Source: Chloracidobacterium sp. N
GTDB lineage: Bacteria > Acidobacteriota > Blastocatellia > Chloracidobacteriales > Chloracidobacteriaceae
NCBI RefSeq assembly: GCF_018304765.1
Contig: NZ_CP072642.1
Span: forward strand, 789,501 to 853,500
Direction: 5' to 3'
DNA length: 64,000 bases
A program made the position numbers and the translations under genes. The notes beneath the pieces are model-generated. The model worked only from the letters and a program-made list of their open reading frames with translations, was not told the origin of the DNA and ran no database searches. This document shows positions 28,263-37,005 of the stretch, one piece after another (position 1 is the stretch's first letter; each line of letters begins with the position of its first letter).

Positions 28263-29801
28263 GTGGCCCGGTCATCCATAGCGTACCAATCTCTCCGGCG
28301 GAGGCTCCTGCTGCTTTCCAGGTGGTTTTTGCTGTTGTATGCCGTGCTGGCACCCCACTCGATTGCCGGCGCGCAGGGGAGTGCCCTGGTGCTGGCCCTG
28401 CTGTGGGGGCTGGAACGGTGGTTGGCGGCTGGTGACACCACGCTTCCGGCATCGGCGTCCCGGTGGCGGGAGGCGGCGCAGCGATGGTGGCCGCTGGCAT
28501 TTTTTTTTGTCCTGTGTGCCGTGTCGGCGCTGATGTCCTACGAGCCACGGTGGAGCCTGGATGGGCTGCGTAGCGTGGCCTTTATGGCGACCTGTGGCAT
28601 TGTGGCGTTCTGGGTGCAATCCCGCGCCCAGGCGTGGTGTCTGGCCTGGACGCTGCTGCTTTCAGCCCAGGTCGGGTTGCTCTACACCGGGTATCAACTG
28701 CTGGTGGGAAGTGGTGTGCGTCTGGTCGAACTCAGCCCTGACTCACCTCTGCATCCGTACTTTCAGCCTGGCGATGTCGTGTTGCGCGTGGATGGTGAAG
28801 TCGTCCGTACCCCGGAGGACATCACCCGCCTCGTTCTGCAGAAACCATTGCCTTCCAGCCAGCCCGTGAGCGTGACCGGACGGCGCATCGAGCTGCCGCT
28901 CACGGCCCCGCTCGACCGGGCGGCACTCCAGTCCCGTCTGGCGTTGCTGGGCCCGGCCGGGTTGGGCATCCGCGCCAGTGCGCCGGCGCGGGACTTTCGC
29001 GCCAGCGGGTTTTTTTCGCACTACGTCACCTATGCCGAGGTGCTGCAAATTCTCATTTCCATGGCGCTCGGCATGGCCTGGCGTACCGTCGGACGCCGGC
29101 GCTGGTGGCTCTGGGGGCTGGCGCTGCTGCTTTTGCTGGCGCTGGGGCTGACGCTGTCCCGCGGCCCGACGGGCGGGCTCATCGTCAGCGTCGGCGTGAT
29201 GCTGTACCTGCTGTGGCGGGAGGGCGCAGTCGGTACACCACGGGTGGTGATGGGGCTGGCAATTGCCGGCATCCTGCTGTCCAGTGCGCTGGCCTATGCC
29301 TACGCCATGCGCCACATGTCCGTAGTGGATGTCCGTGAAGGCAGTCTGTTCTGGCGGCTGGTGGTCTGGCAGGAAGGCATCGGGCTGGTGGCGAAACATC
29401 CCTGGTTTGGCATCGGGCGCCACAGCGACCGGCTGCACGCGGCAGAATGGGGACTGTACGCCCATGGCGATTTGCCGCCCGGCCACTTTCACAACACCTA
29501 TCTGCAGGTGGCGGTGTGGTACGGGCTGCCGGCTCTGGCGGCCTACCTCTGGTTGCTGCTGACTTATGTCGGACAACTGCTGCGGCGGCTGCGCGACGGC
29601 ATTGCCCTGGGCGCGCTGGGCGCACTCACCGGCTTTGCCGCGAGCGGCATCGCCCATTTCAACCTGGGAGACGGTGAAGTGTCCATGGTGCTGTGGTTTG
29701 TGGTGGGGATAGCGTTGGGGATGCCGGTCACGGCGGAGATGCCAGCCGATCATCCGCCGTCCGGGCACAGGGGAGTTTCATCCAGGGAGCATTTTTCGTA
29801 G
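28263..29801 (+). CDS. O-antigen ligase-like polytopic membrane protein with embedded PDZ-like segment
   Basis: The protein has about 512 residues from the GTG at 28263. Open frame continues to a GTG at 28158, but that would overlap the divergent DUF58 gene. It has ten or more hydrophobic helices and the Wzy_C/WaaL-type large loop: EGIGLVAKHPWFGIGRHS, then GDLPPGHFHNTYLQVAVWYG. Between helices, at about 28700-28920, a soluble stretch reads like a PDZ domain: LVELSPDSPLHPYFQPGDVVLRVDGEVVRTPEDI in two halves. The ligase fold usually joins O-polysaccharide to lipid A core or oligosaccharide to protein. A T9 run near 28500 stays in frame. Confidence 0.78.
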   Translation: MARSSIAYQSLRRRLLLLSRWFLLLYAVLAPHSIAGAQGSALVLALLWGLERWLAAGDTTLPASASRWREAAQRWWPLAFFFVLCAVSALMSYEPRWSLDGLRSVAFMATCGIVAFWVQSRAQAWCLAWTLLLSAQVGLLYTGYQLLVGSGVRLVELSPDSPLHPYFQPGDVVLRVDGEVVRTPEDITRLVLQKPLPSSQPVSVTGRRIELPLTAPLDRAALQSRLALLGPAGLGIRASAPARDFRASGFFSHYVTYAEVLQILISMALGMAWRTVGRRRWWLWGLALLLLLALGLTLSRGPTGGLIVSVGVMLYLLWREGAVGTPRVVMGLAIAGILLSSALAYAYAMRHMSVVDVREGSLFWRLVVWQEGIGLVAKHPWFGIGRHSDRLHAAEWGLYAHGDLPPGHFHNTYLQVAVWYGLPALAAYLWLLLTYVGQLLRRLRDGIALGALGALTGFAASGIAHFNLGDGEVSMVLWFVVGIALGMPVTAEMPADHPPSGHRGVSSREHFS

Positions 29802-29868
29802 CATGCCGTGCCTATGGCCCCAGGGGCCGCATAACACAAAAACGCTTTTTGAACGGTAGGAGCCAGAC

Positions 29869-30966
29869 GTGAAAGTTTATTCGTGGTGGTTGATGACCGG
29901 CTGTAGTCTGTGGGTTGGCGTGGCGTTGCTTCCTCTGCCGGGAATGGTTGCCGGCTGGCGGACTGCGGCCCAGGAAGCGGTGGTGATTGATGAAACCCTG
30001 GTCAGCGTCAACAAGGAACTCATTACCCGCTCGATGCTGCGCCGGGCCGAGAATGCCCTGCGGCGCGATCTTCAGGAACAGTTCCCCAACGACTCAGCCA
30101 GGCAGGAAGAAATCTTTGCCCGTTTGCAGCCACGGCTGCTCGTCAGCCTGATTGATGAGCGCCTGATTGCGCAGCGCGCCGAGGAAATGGGCGTGTTGCC
30201 CGAAATCGAGGCCCAGGTCAACGCGACGATCCTTGAACTGTGCAAACAGAACAACCTCGAAAACCTGGATGCCTGCCGCGCGGCCATGGAACGGCAGGGC
30301 CTGACGATGGAGGACATTCGGACGAGCTATCGCGGACAGTTCCTGCGCCAGGCCGTCTATGGGCAGGATGTCTATAGCGTCCTCATCGAGCAGGTGACGA
30401 ACCGCGAAGCCGAGGAATACTACCGCGCCCATCCGGCTGATTTCACCGAGCCGGGAGAAATCGAGATCAGTGAAATCTACATCGGCTTCACGCCGGAGAC
30501 CCAACCCGCCGCTGAGGCGCGGGCGCGGCAGGCCCAGGCTGAACTCAAAGCCGGCCAGCCCTTTGCTGAAGTCGCACGAAAGTTTTCCGACGAAAAACGG
30601 GCATCACGCGCCAATGGCGGCAAGCTGCCGCCCTACAAGGATGACCAGTTGGCCGAGGCCTTCCGGGCCGAACTCGACAAACTCAAGCCCGGTGAGGTGA
30701 CGCCCATTCTGAAGCTGGAAAAGGCCTACCAGATTCTCCGGCTCGATGCCCGCCGTCCGCCTTCGGTCAAGCCCTTTGCCGAAGTGCGCGATCTGGTCAA
30801 ACGTCTGATTGCGCAGCAGCGCGCCGACGCCAAAATCAGGGAATATCTGCGCGGCTTGCGGGCCAAGGCACTCATTCGCCTGGCCGAGCCGTACCGGAAC
30901 GTTCTCATCGAAGCCGAAAAGGCCGAAGAAGCCGAGGCGGACGAGGGCGGGAAGAAAAACGGCTAG
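29869..30966 (+). CDS. SurA/PrsA-type periplasmic peptidyl-prolyl isomerase (parvulin)
   Basis: This 365-residue protein starts at GTG with a TAGGAG ribosome binding site. It has a signal peptide, a SurA_N-like helical domain (about residues 38-200) and one parvulin domain. The parvulin domain contains EIEISEIYIGF, the AELKAGQPFAEVARKFSDEKRA segment, GGKLPPYKDDQLAEAF and LKPGEVTPIL. It probably chaperones outer-membrane proteins. The C-terminal tail is Glu/Lys-rich. It lies 67 bp after the O-antigen-ligase-like gene on the same strand. Confidence 0.87.
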   Translation: MKVYSWWLMTGCSLWVGVALLPLPGMVAGWRTAAQEAVVIDETLVSVNKELITRSMLRRAENALRRDLQEQFPNDSARQEEIFARLQPRLLVSLIDERLIAQRAEEMGVLPEIEAQVNATILELCKQNNLENLDACRAAMERQGLTMEDIRTSYRGQFLRQAVYGQDVYSVLIEQVTNREAEEYYRAHPADFTEPGEIEISEIYIGFTPETQPAAEARARQAQAELKAGQPFAEVARKFSDEKRASRANGGKLPPYKDDQLAEAFRAELDKLKPGEVTPILKLEKAYQILRLDARRPPSVKPFAEVRDLVKRLIAQQRADAKIREYLRGLRAKALIRLAEPYRNVLIEAEKAEEAEADEGGKKNG

Positions 30967-31058
30967 CTTGTCTTTCCGCCAAAACAGACATCTCCCGTCT
31001 ACTCCGTTGAGGGGAGTGGGAAAAGCTTCCCCTTCGCACGTAAGCATCGGCTGTCAAA

Positions 31059-31084
31059 GTACGTTTGAGTACATTGTTGAGTAC
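31059..31084. promoter_or_regulatory. GTAC-containing direct repeats upstream of the pseudokinase-FGE gene
   Basis: GTAC occurs at 31059-31062, 31069-31072 and 31081-31084, and TTGAGTAC is exactly repeated at 31065-31072 and 31077-31084. The roughly helical spacing and the position 64 bp before the start suggest a protein-binding site. This is unproven. Confidence 0.3.
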
Positions 31085-31147
31085 CTGTGGCAGGCGGCGT
31101 AGATTGGAAGCACGTCCTCCCAATCCCTGCTATCAAGAGAGCCGCCC

Positions 31148-32878
31148 ATGCCGACCGCGCTCGATCCTCCATCGCCCACGCTGGATAACGCTGCCATGAA
31201 CAAAAGACTTGGGGATTACCTCAAAGCCTACGGCGCGCCCTTGCCGGCCCAGGAAGCCCTCGATCTCTTTCTGGGGATGGCGCGCATTGTCCATGGCATG
31301 CACGAACAATTTGCCTTTTATGGTCAGGAGCTACGGTTTGACAACATTATCCTGAGCCCGGACCAGCCGCCGCGTGTCCTCGATTGCGGCATTCCCCAGT
31401 CCCGCCTGGCGGCCAAGTCACCCGCACCGGAGGACGTAGCCCAGGGTATCCGCCGGGATATTCACCAGTTGGGGGTGATGCTGTACCAGATGGCGACGGG
31501 CCAGCCGGTGCCGGAGCGGCGCTCGACCTATAACTTTCGGACGGATTTTGACGAGACCTCCGATCTGTTGCCGGTGCCGGACCCGCGTACGGTCAACCCG
31601 GCGGTCTCCATGGAAATTGTCTGCCTGGTCGCCAAAGCCACGGCCCGCGACGCGCAAAGCCAGGCAAAAAGTATCGGGGAGTTGTTGTCCCTGCTGGAGC
31701 CGTCGCCGGATGCGGCGGAGGGAGCAGCAAAGGCGGAGTTGTCCGCGCCGGCAGCGCCTGCACCGGCAGCATCTGCGCCGGCTGAGAGCGCCCAGGCGTC
31801 GCAGGCGAATCCGCCGGTGCGCCGGGATGCCAAAGTGACTCTCGCCAAGCGGTCGCTGCCGGTGGTTTCCGAACGCACGGGTTTTGTGCTCAACGAAGCC
31901 GCCGTCAAGCGGGATGCTCCGCCGGCGCCGGCGCCACCACCGGCCAGCCTGGTGGACGGACTGGCGCAGGCCTTTGCGGATTTGAGTGGAACGGGAGAGC
32001 GTCCGACCGGCAAGGGGTTCAAGTTCTTCCTGGCGGGTGTGAGCTGCCTGCTGCTGCTGGTGGTGAGTCTGATCACCTACCGGATTGTCGAAAAGTTCTT
32101 TCTGGGGGGCGGGGCCAGCGTGGCGACGCGCCCCACGGTGGAAGCCCTGCGGAGCCGGAGCGAAACGTCCAACCGTCAGACCTTCGTTCCGACGACCGCG
32201 CCGGACGATACCCGCGCCCTGCTGCCGGCACTCGTGGCCGTCAAAGGTGGGACCTTTGAGATGGGCAGCCTTGATGGGCAGCCGGATGAGCAGCCGGTGC
32301 ACCGGGTGACACTCTCCGACTTTGAGATTGGCAAGTATGAAGTCACAAACGCCCAGTACAAGGCGTTCTGTGACGCCACTGGCCGTCCCTATCCCGAAGA
32401 ACCAAACTTTGCCCGGCTGCGCAACTACTTTCTGGACTATCCCCATCACCCGGTGGTGCGGGTGAGTTGGGATGATGCCAACGCCTACTGCGTCTGGCTG
32501 AGTGAACGGACGGGGGACCTCTACCGCTTACCGACGGAAGCCGAATGGGAATATGTTGCCCGCAACAGCCCGATTGGCTGGGACAGCTACCATAGTGGCG
32601 GCGCACCGCATGAGGTCGGAACCAGCCCCCCCAACGCACTGGGGATTTATGACCTGATGGGCAATGTGTGGGAATGGTGCGCCGACTGGTACGGCTCCTA
32701 TCCAGCCGAACCGCAGACGAATCCGAAAGGTTCACCGCGTGGCACGCATAAGGTGCTGCGGGGGTGTTCGTGGTATTTTAGCACCGTGCCGTGCCGTCCG
32801 ACTTCGCGGTTTCGGTTCGACCCCACGTTGAACTACTGGTTCAACGGAGGCTTTCGTGTCGTCCGGGCCAAACACTGA
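31148..32878 (+). CDS. Degenerate protein-kinase C-lobe, TM helix and FGE-fold domain fusion
   Basis: In this 576-residue protein, residues 20-185 resemble only the C-lobe of a Ser/Thr kinase. The HRD/catalytic loop is replaced by FYGQELRFDNIIL, the DFG position reads LDCGI, and RRDIHQLGVMLYQMATGQPVP matches the helix-F region. No G-loop or catalytic Asp is present, so it should be inactive. An Ala/Pro-rich linker and one TM helix (about residues 297-320) lead to an FGE domain. That domain carries VKGGTFEMGS, KYEVTNAQYKAF, YRLPTEEAEWE-like sequence, DLMGNVWEW and RGCSW. Only the second FGE cysteine position is kept (PCR). Start 31148 or ATG 31196. Confidence 0.82.
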   Translation: MPTALDPPSPTLDNAAMNKRLGDYLKAYGAPLPAQEALDLFLGMARIVHGMHEQFAFYGQELRFDNIILSPDQPPRVLDCGIPQSRLAAKSPAPEDVAQGIRRDIHQLGVMLYQMATGQPVPERRSTYNFRTDFDETSDLLPVPDPRTVNPAVSMEIVCLVAKATARDAQSQAKSIGELLSLLEPSPDAAEGAAKAELSAPAAPAPAASAPAESAQASQANPPVRRDAKVTLAKRSLPVVSERTGFVLNEAAVKRDAPPAPAPPPASLVDGLAQAFADLSGTGERPTGKGFKFFLAGVSCLLLLVVSLITYRIVEKFFLGGGASVATRPTVEALRSRSETSNRQTFVPTTAPDDTRALLPALVAVKGGTFEMGSLDGQPDEQPVHRVTLSDFEIGKYEVTNAQYKAFCDATGRPYPEEPNFARLRNYFLDYPHHPVVRVSWDDANAYCVWLSERTGDLYRLPTEAEWEYVARNSPIGWDSYHSGGAPHEVGTSPPNALGIYDLMGNVWEWCADWYGSYPAEPQTNPKGSPRGTHKVLRGCSWYFSTVPCRPTSRFRFDPTLNYWFNGGFRVVRAKH

Positions 32879-32964
32879 GCATCCGGGCATCGCCAGGAAA
32901 GCACTCGAAGCGGCTGCGAACGTCGGGCTGGGTCGGCACCACTCAATCTTTGTGAGCGGGTTTT

Positions 32965-34479
32965 ATGGGACTCTTTGACCACGTCCGAAGTGCGCGCGAG
33001 CAGGTGTCGAATATCCAGGATACCTCGGCGCTGGTGGCTTCGATTGAGCAGTGCGAACGCATCCTGCAGTCCGATCCGAAGCACCTTCCGACCTTGCTGG
33101 AGCTGGGACGGCTCTACCAGGAACACGGCCAGACCCAAAAGGCCTGCGATGTGTTTTGTCGGGCCGGTGAAATTGCTGTTGAGCGCAACGATACGGAGCA
33201 GGCGCTGGTCAGCTACCGCAAGGCCGAACGGCTGGCAGCAGGCGATCTGCGGGTTGAGCTGTGGCACAAACTGTTTTACCTCAGCTACAAGCTGCGTCGC
33301 ATGGAAGAGGCCTTCGAGCGGGCCAAGCAGATCGTCGAAACCCTTGTGGAACGTGGCAACACGAAGCGGGCTGCCAACTTTGTCTCCGCCATGCCGGACT
33401 TGGGAGCCAAGGATGCCGAATACCGGCAAATCCTCGAAGCCATGGCCGGGGTTGTGCCGCGCCAGACGGGTGCAACTGGAACGGCTGTTGGCACCTGGCG
33501 GCGGGCAACCTCCGGCCAACGGAGCGCTGATGAGTACTTTCCGGGACAGACCATCCTGATTGTGGATGACGAGCCGGAGTTGCTGGAAATCCTCGAATCA
33601 TCCCTGCGGACGCTTGGCGCACGCATCATCACGGCCGCAAACGGTCACATGGCCTGCGAAAAGGTCAAGAAGTACGCGCCTTCGCTCATCATCAGTGACC
33701 TCGCCATGCCGGGCATGGATGGCAGCCAGTTCTTTGAGTGGGTGAAGTCACAACCCGAACACGCGCGGGTGCCCTTTATCTGCCTGTCTTCGATTGGCTC
33801 AGAGGCAGAACGTGTCGCCGCCTTTGAGATGGGCGTCGAGGACTACTGGACCAAACCCTTTCATCCGACGGAAATCCGCTACCGCGTCAAGCATCTGCTG
33901 CGGCGTCTGCGGCGGCCCGTGGATTTTCAGGGCAAGCTGTCCCAGGTCAACCTCGCTGAAATCATCCAGATTCTGGAGTCCGGCCGCCGTACGGGATTGC
34001 TGACCATCGAATCCGGTGCAGAGCAGGCGTACCTGTACTTCCGGGATGGCTTCATCCTCAATGCCGAGTGTGGAACCTTGTCCGGGGAGCGGGCGGTGTT
34101 TCATCTGGTGGGCTGGACCAGCGGTGATTTTGCCTTCTGCACCATGCCGATGGCGCGTGAAAAGGTCATTCAACTGACTCCGCAGCAGTTGCTGATGGAA
34201 GCCTTCCGGCGCTTCGATGAAGTCGAGCGCGTGTTGTCGTCCCTGCCAAATCAGCATGAGGTGTTCGTCTGTCGGCCGGGATTTGAAAAAGCTCCGGAAG
34301 TGGCCGAGCAGTTGGCGCAGGGCGGTGAATTCGTGGCCAATCTGGAGACGATTCGCCAGCTTTTCGACGGCACCCGCACGTTGGAAACCTGCTGCCAGTC
34401 CTTGCGCGATGACCTCGAAACGCTGCTTCTCGTACGTGAACTCGTTGACCGCGGGTTGCTCGTGCCGCGATCAGCGTGA
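32965..34479 (+). CDS. TPR - response regulator receiver - DUF4388 protein, copy 1
   Basis: This 504-residue protein has TPR-like helices at residues 20-160 and a receiver domain at about 196-312, with acidic pair Asp201/202, phosphoacceptor Asp245 in ISDLAMP, and Lys in YWTKPF. A DUF4388 (PatA-N-like) domain begins near 318 with GKLSQVNLAEIIQILESGRRTGLL, followed by a helical C-terminus. No DNA-binding or enzymatic output domain is seen, so signalling is likely by protein contacts. A close paralogue follows 150 bp downstream. A sensor kinase is not adjacent. Confidence 0.9.
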   Translation: MGLFDHVRSAREQVSNIQDTSALVASIEQCERILQSDPKHLPTLLELGRLYQEHGQTQKACDVFCRAGEIAVERNDTEQALVSYRKAERLAAGDLRVELWHKLFYLSYKLRRMEEAFERAKQIVETLVERGNTKRAANFVSAMPDLGAKDAEYRQILEAMAGVVPRQTGATGTAVGTWRRATSGQRSADEYFPGQTILIVDDEPELLEILESSLRTLGARIITAANGHMACEKVKKYAPSLIISDLAMPGMDGSQFFEWVKSQPEHARVPFICLSSIGSEAERVAAFEMGVEDYWTKPFHPTEIRYRVKHLLRRLRRPVDFQGKLSQVNLAEIIQILESGRRTGLLTIESGAEQAYLYFRDGFILNAECGTLSGERAVFHLVGWTSGDFAFCTMPMAREKVIQLTPQQLLMEAFRRFDEVERVLSSLPNQHEVFVCRPGFEKAPEVAEQLAQGGEFVANLETIRQLFDGTRTLETCCQSLRDDLETLLLVRELVDRGLLVPRSA

Positions 34480-34629
34480 GGGTAGCCCGTGGCGGCCAGA
34501 TTATGGCACGATTGGGCCCGATTGTTCCAAAGCCATATCTTTGCGCATCGTCTATTCTGTTTTTCAGTCTGTTGATGACCGTGGCGACGCTTTCCCCGGC
34601 GTTGTACCAAGGTGACATTCGAGGTTGCC

Positions 34630-36153
34630 ATGGGACTGTTTGATCGGATTCTGAATGCCCGCGCACAAGTGACCAACCTGCTTGACAATGCCAAGCTCAA
34701 CAGCGCCATTGAGCGTCATGAACGCGAACTTGAACAGGACCCACGCAACCTGGGCGCTCTGCAGGAACTGGGTTTGCTGTATCAGGAGCGCGGTGAGCCA
34801 CAAAAAGCCTGTGAGGTGATGCTGCGAGCGGCGACAATTTATTTCGACCGTCTGGACTTTGAGCAGGGAATGCTTCTGTGCCGCAAGGCAGAGCGGCTGG
34901 CTTCCGGGGAAACCCGGCTTGATGTCTGGCGCAAGCTGTTTGAGATCAACCACCGCCTGCGCCGCTATGACGACGCCTTCGGACGTGCCAAACAGATTGT
35001 CGAGCACCTGATGGAACTGGGTGATACGGTGCGGGCGGCGGACTTTGTCAACCTGATGCCGGACCTGGGGCCGAAAGACATTCTCTACCGCCGGGAACTC
35101 AAGCTGCTGGTCGGTCTCGAAGCGGACAACGTCGCCACGGTTGGACAGGTGTCGAGCACGTGGCAGCGCAAGCAGGCGACGGTACGCGACCCGGATGAAT
35201 ACTTCCCCGAACTGTCGGTGCTCATCGTGGATGACGAGCCGGGGATTTTGAACGTCCTGGAAACCAGTCTGCGCTCCCTCGGCCCGCAAATCCTCATGGC
35301 ATCAAACGGGCGGGTGGCCTGTGAGATGGTCAAGGCCCACCAGCCAGCGCTCATCATCAGCGACCTCAACATGCCGGAAATGGACGGCAGCCAGTTTTTT
35401 GAGTGGCTTCGCTCGCAGCCGGACTGCGCGCATATTCCTTTCGTCTGCCTGTCTTCAGCCGACAGCGAAGCCGAGCGCATGGCCGCCTTTGACATGGGGG
35501 TGGAGGATTACTGGTCCAAACCCTTCCGCCCCATGGAAATTCGCCACCGCGTCAAACGTCTGCTCAAGCGGGTGCGGCCGCCCGTGGATTTGCAGGGCAA
35601 GCTGGCGCAGGTCAGTCTGGCCGAAGTCATCCAGATGCTCGAAACCGGCCGCCGCACGGGACTCCTGCTGCTGACGCGCCAGCAGGAAGAAGCCAGGGTT
35701 TATTTTCGGGATGGGTTCATTCTGGACATCGAATATGGCGCAGTCCGCGCCGAACGGGCCTTTTTCCGGCTCGTGGGCTGGACGACCGGAAGCTTCACCT
35801 TCCGCTCGCTGTCCATCGGCCGCGAGCCGGTCATCAAGCTCAATCCCCAGCAGTTGCTGATGGAAGCCTTCCGGCGCTTTGATGAAGTCGAGCACCTCAT
35901 TGCCGAGCTTCCCAACCGCGACCAGACCTTCATCTGTGGTGATGGTTTTGAGCGCGCGCCGGAAGTCGCCGAGCAGATTGCCCAGGAAGGTGAATTTGCC
36001 GCCAACATCGAGCGCGTGCGGCAGTTGTTCGACGGTTCACGGACCCTTGACCAGTGCTGCGACGAACTGCGGGATGACCTCGAAACGCTGCTTCTCGTTC
36101 AGGAACTCATCAACCAGAAGCTGCTCGTTCCGGGGCAGGTCATCGAGCTGTAG
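34630..36153 (+). CDS. TPR - response regulator receiver - DUF4388 protein, copy 2
   Basis: This 507-residue paralogue of the preceding gene has the same order of domains, start (MGLFDRIL versus MGLFDHVR) and phosphoacceptor position (Asp245 in ISDLNMP). Shared blocks include AEVIQMLETGRRTGLL and PQQLLMEAFRRFDEVE. The start at 34630 is preferred to GTG 34612 because it matches the paralogue. The pair is a tandem duplication with clear divergence, which suggests different partners or signals. Confidence 0.9.
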   Translation: MGLFDRILNARAQVTNLLDNAKLNSAIERHERELEQDPRNLGALQELGLLYQERGEPQKACEVMLRAATIYFDRLDFEQGMLLCRKAERLASGETRLDVWRKLFEINHRLRRYDDAFGRAKQIVEHLMELGDTVRAADFVNLMPDLGPKDILYRRELKLLVGLEADNVATVGQVSSTWQRKQATVRDPDEYFPELSVLIVDDEPGILNVLETSLRSLGPQILMASNGRVACEMVKAHQPALIISDLNMPEMDGSQFFEWLRSQPDCAHIPFVCLSSADSEAERMAAFDMGVEDYWSKPFRPMEIRHRVKRLLKRVRPPVDLQGKLAQVSLAEVIQMLETGRRTGLLLLTRQQEEARVYFRDGFILDIEYGAVRAERAFFRLVGWTTGSFTFRSLSIGREPVIKLNPQQLLMEAFRRFDEVEHLIAELPNRDQTFICGDGFERAPEVAEQIAQEGEFAANIERVRQLFDGSRTLDQCCDELRDDLETLLLVQELINQKLLVPGQVIEL

Positions 36154-36200
36154 CGCGCCTGAAAACACGGCATGCCGGACGACGCACCGGGCAGGTCAGC

Positions 36201-36881
36201 CTAGAGCTTCCTGAGCAATGCCCGCGCTTCGCGTTTGTAGCCTTCATCCTCGCGCTCGTGGTGGCGGGAAAGCGGTGCATCCAGAATCCACTGCAAGTGG
36301 TGTCTGGCCTTCGCCTTGTTGCCGAGTGACAGGTAGCATTCGGCAATGTAGAGGTGATTGAGATAGAACTTGGGGCCAAATTCGAGCGCGGCTTCAAAAC
36401 ACTCGATGGCTTTACGTTTGTCGCCAATGGAGACGGGCCAGCCCGGCACCTTGTCGTAGATGCGCCCCAGCACCCGCCACGGGCCACCGTAAAAGTAGGA
36501 TTCGTCAATTTCGATGACCCGTTCGGCGCACCGCTGAATGGGCTTGATGAGCGAAAGGCTCTTCAGAATCCCTTTCTCGTTGCCATACATGCCATAGTTG
36601 ACGGCCAGCCAGAAGTTGCCCTCCAGAGAGTTTTCGTTGACTCGGACGGCTTCCTCGCCGTATTCCACGCCTTGTTCAAACAGGGCCAGCTTGTCCTTGG
36701 GGGCCGCCATTTCGCCGCGCCAGTACTGGATTTCAGCCAGCAGCCCATAAGCCCAGTCACACTGCCGGTCTTTTTCGAGAAGCGACACCAGCGCGTCTTC
36801 CGCCTGATCGAGGTTGTCAGCGGCCAGTTCCCGCTCATTGATGAGTTTGCGAACTTTCGTGAAGACGGCTTTGTGCTTCAT
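36201..36881 (-). CDS. TPR protein resembling the TRAP-transporter TatT component
   Basis: This 226-residue helical protein has TPR-like repeats and the stretch EGNFWLAVNYGMYGNEKG, then YFYGGPWRVLGRIYDKVPGWP and KAIECFEAALEFGPKFY, which resembles TatT-family proteins. The start at 36881 (MKHKAVF) gives a protein without a signal peptide, unlike lipoprotein TatT members. No TRAP transporter genes are nearby. It is convergent with copy 2 of the TPR-REC gene and divergent from the molybdopterin oxidoreductase. Confidence 0.68.
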   Translation of the reverse strand: MKHKAVFTKVRKLINERELAADNLDQAEDALVSLLEKDRQCDWAYGLLAEIQYWRGEMAAPKDKLALFEQGVEYGEEAVRVNENSLEGNFWLAVNYGMYGNEKGILKSLSLIKPIQRCAERVIEIDESYFYGGPWRVLGRIYDKVPGWPVSIGDKRKAIECFEAALEFGPKFYLNHLYIAECYLSLGNKAKARHHLQWILDAPLSRHHEREDEGYKREARALLRKL

Positions 36882-37005
36882 GGGCGACTCCGCACTGGAC
36901 GCGAGGCAGGTTTTCAAAAAGTATAGGCTAACTATAGCGAAGTTGTGTCGTTTCGGACATGCCTTCGTCACAACCAATTGCTGCCAACCGGGAAAAGACG
37001 AACGT

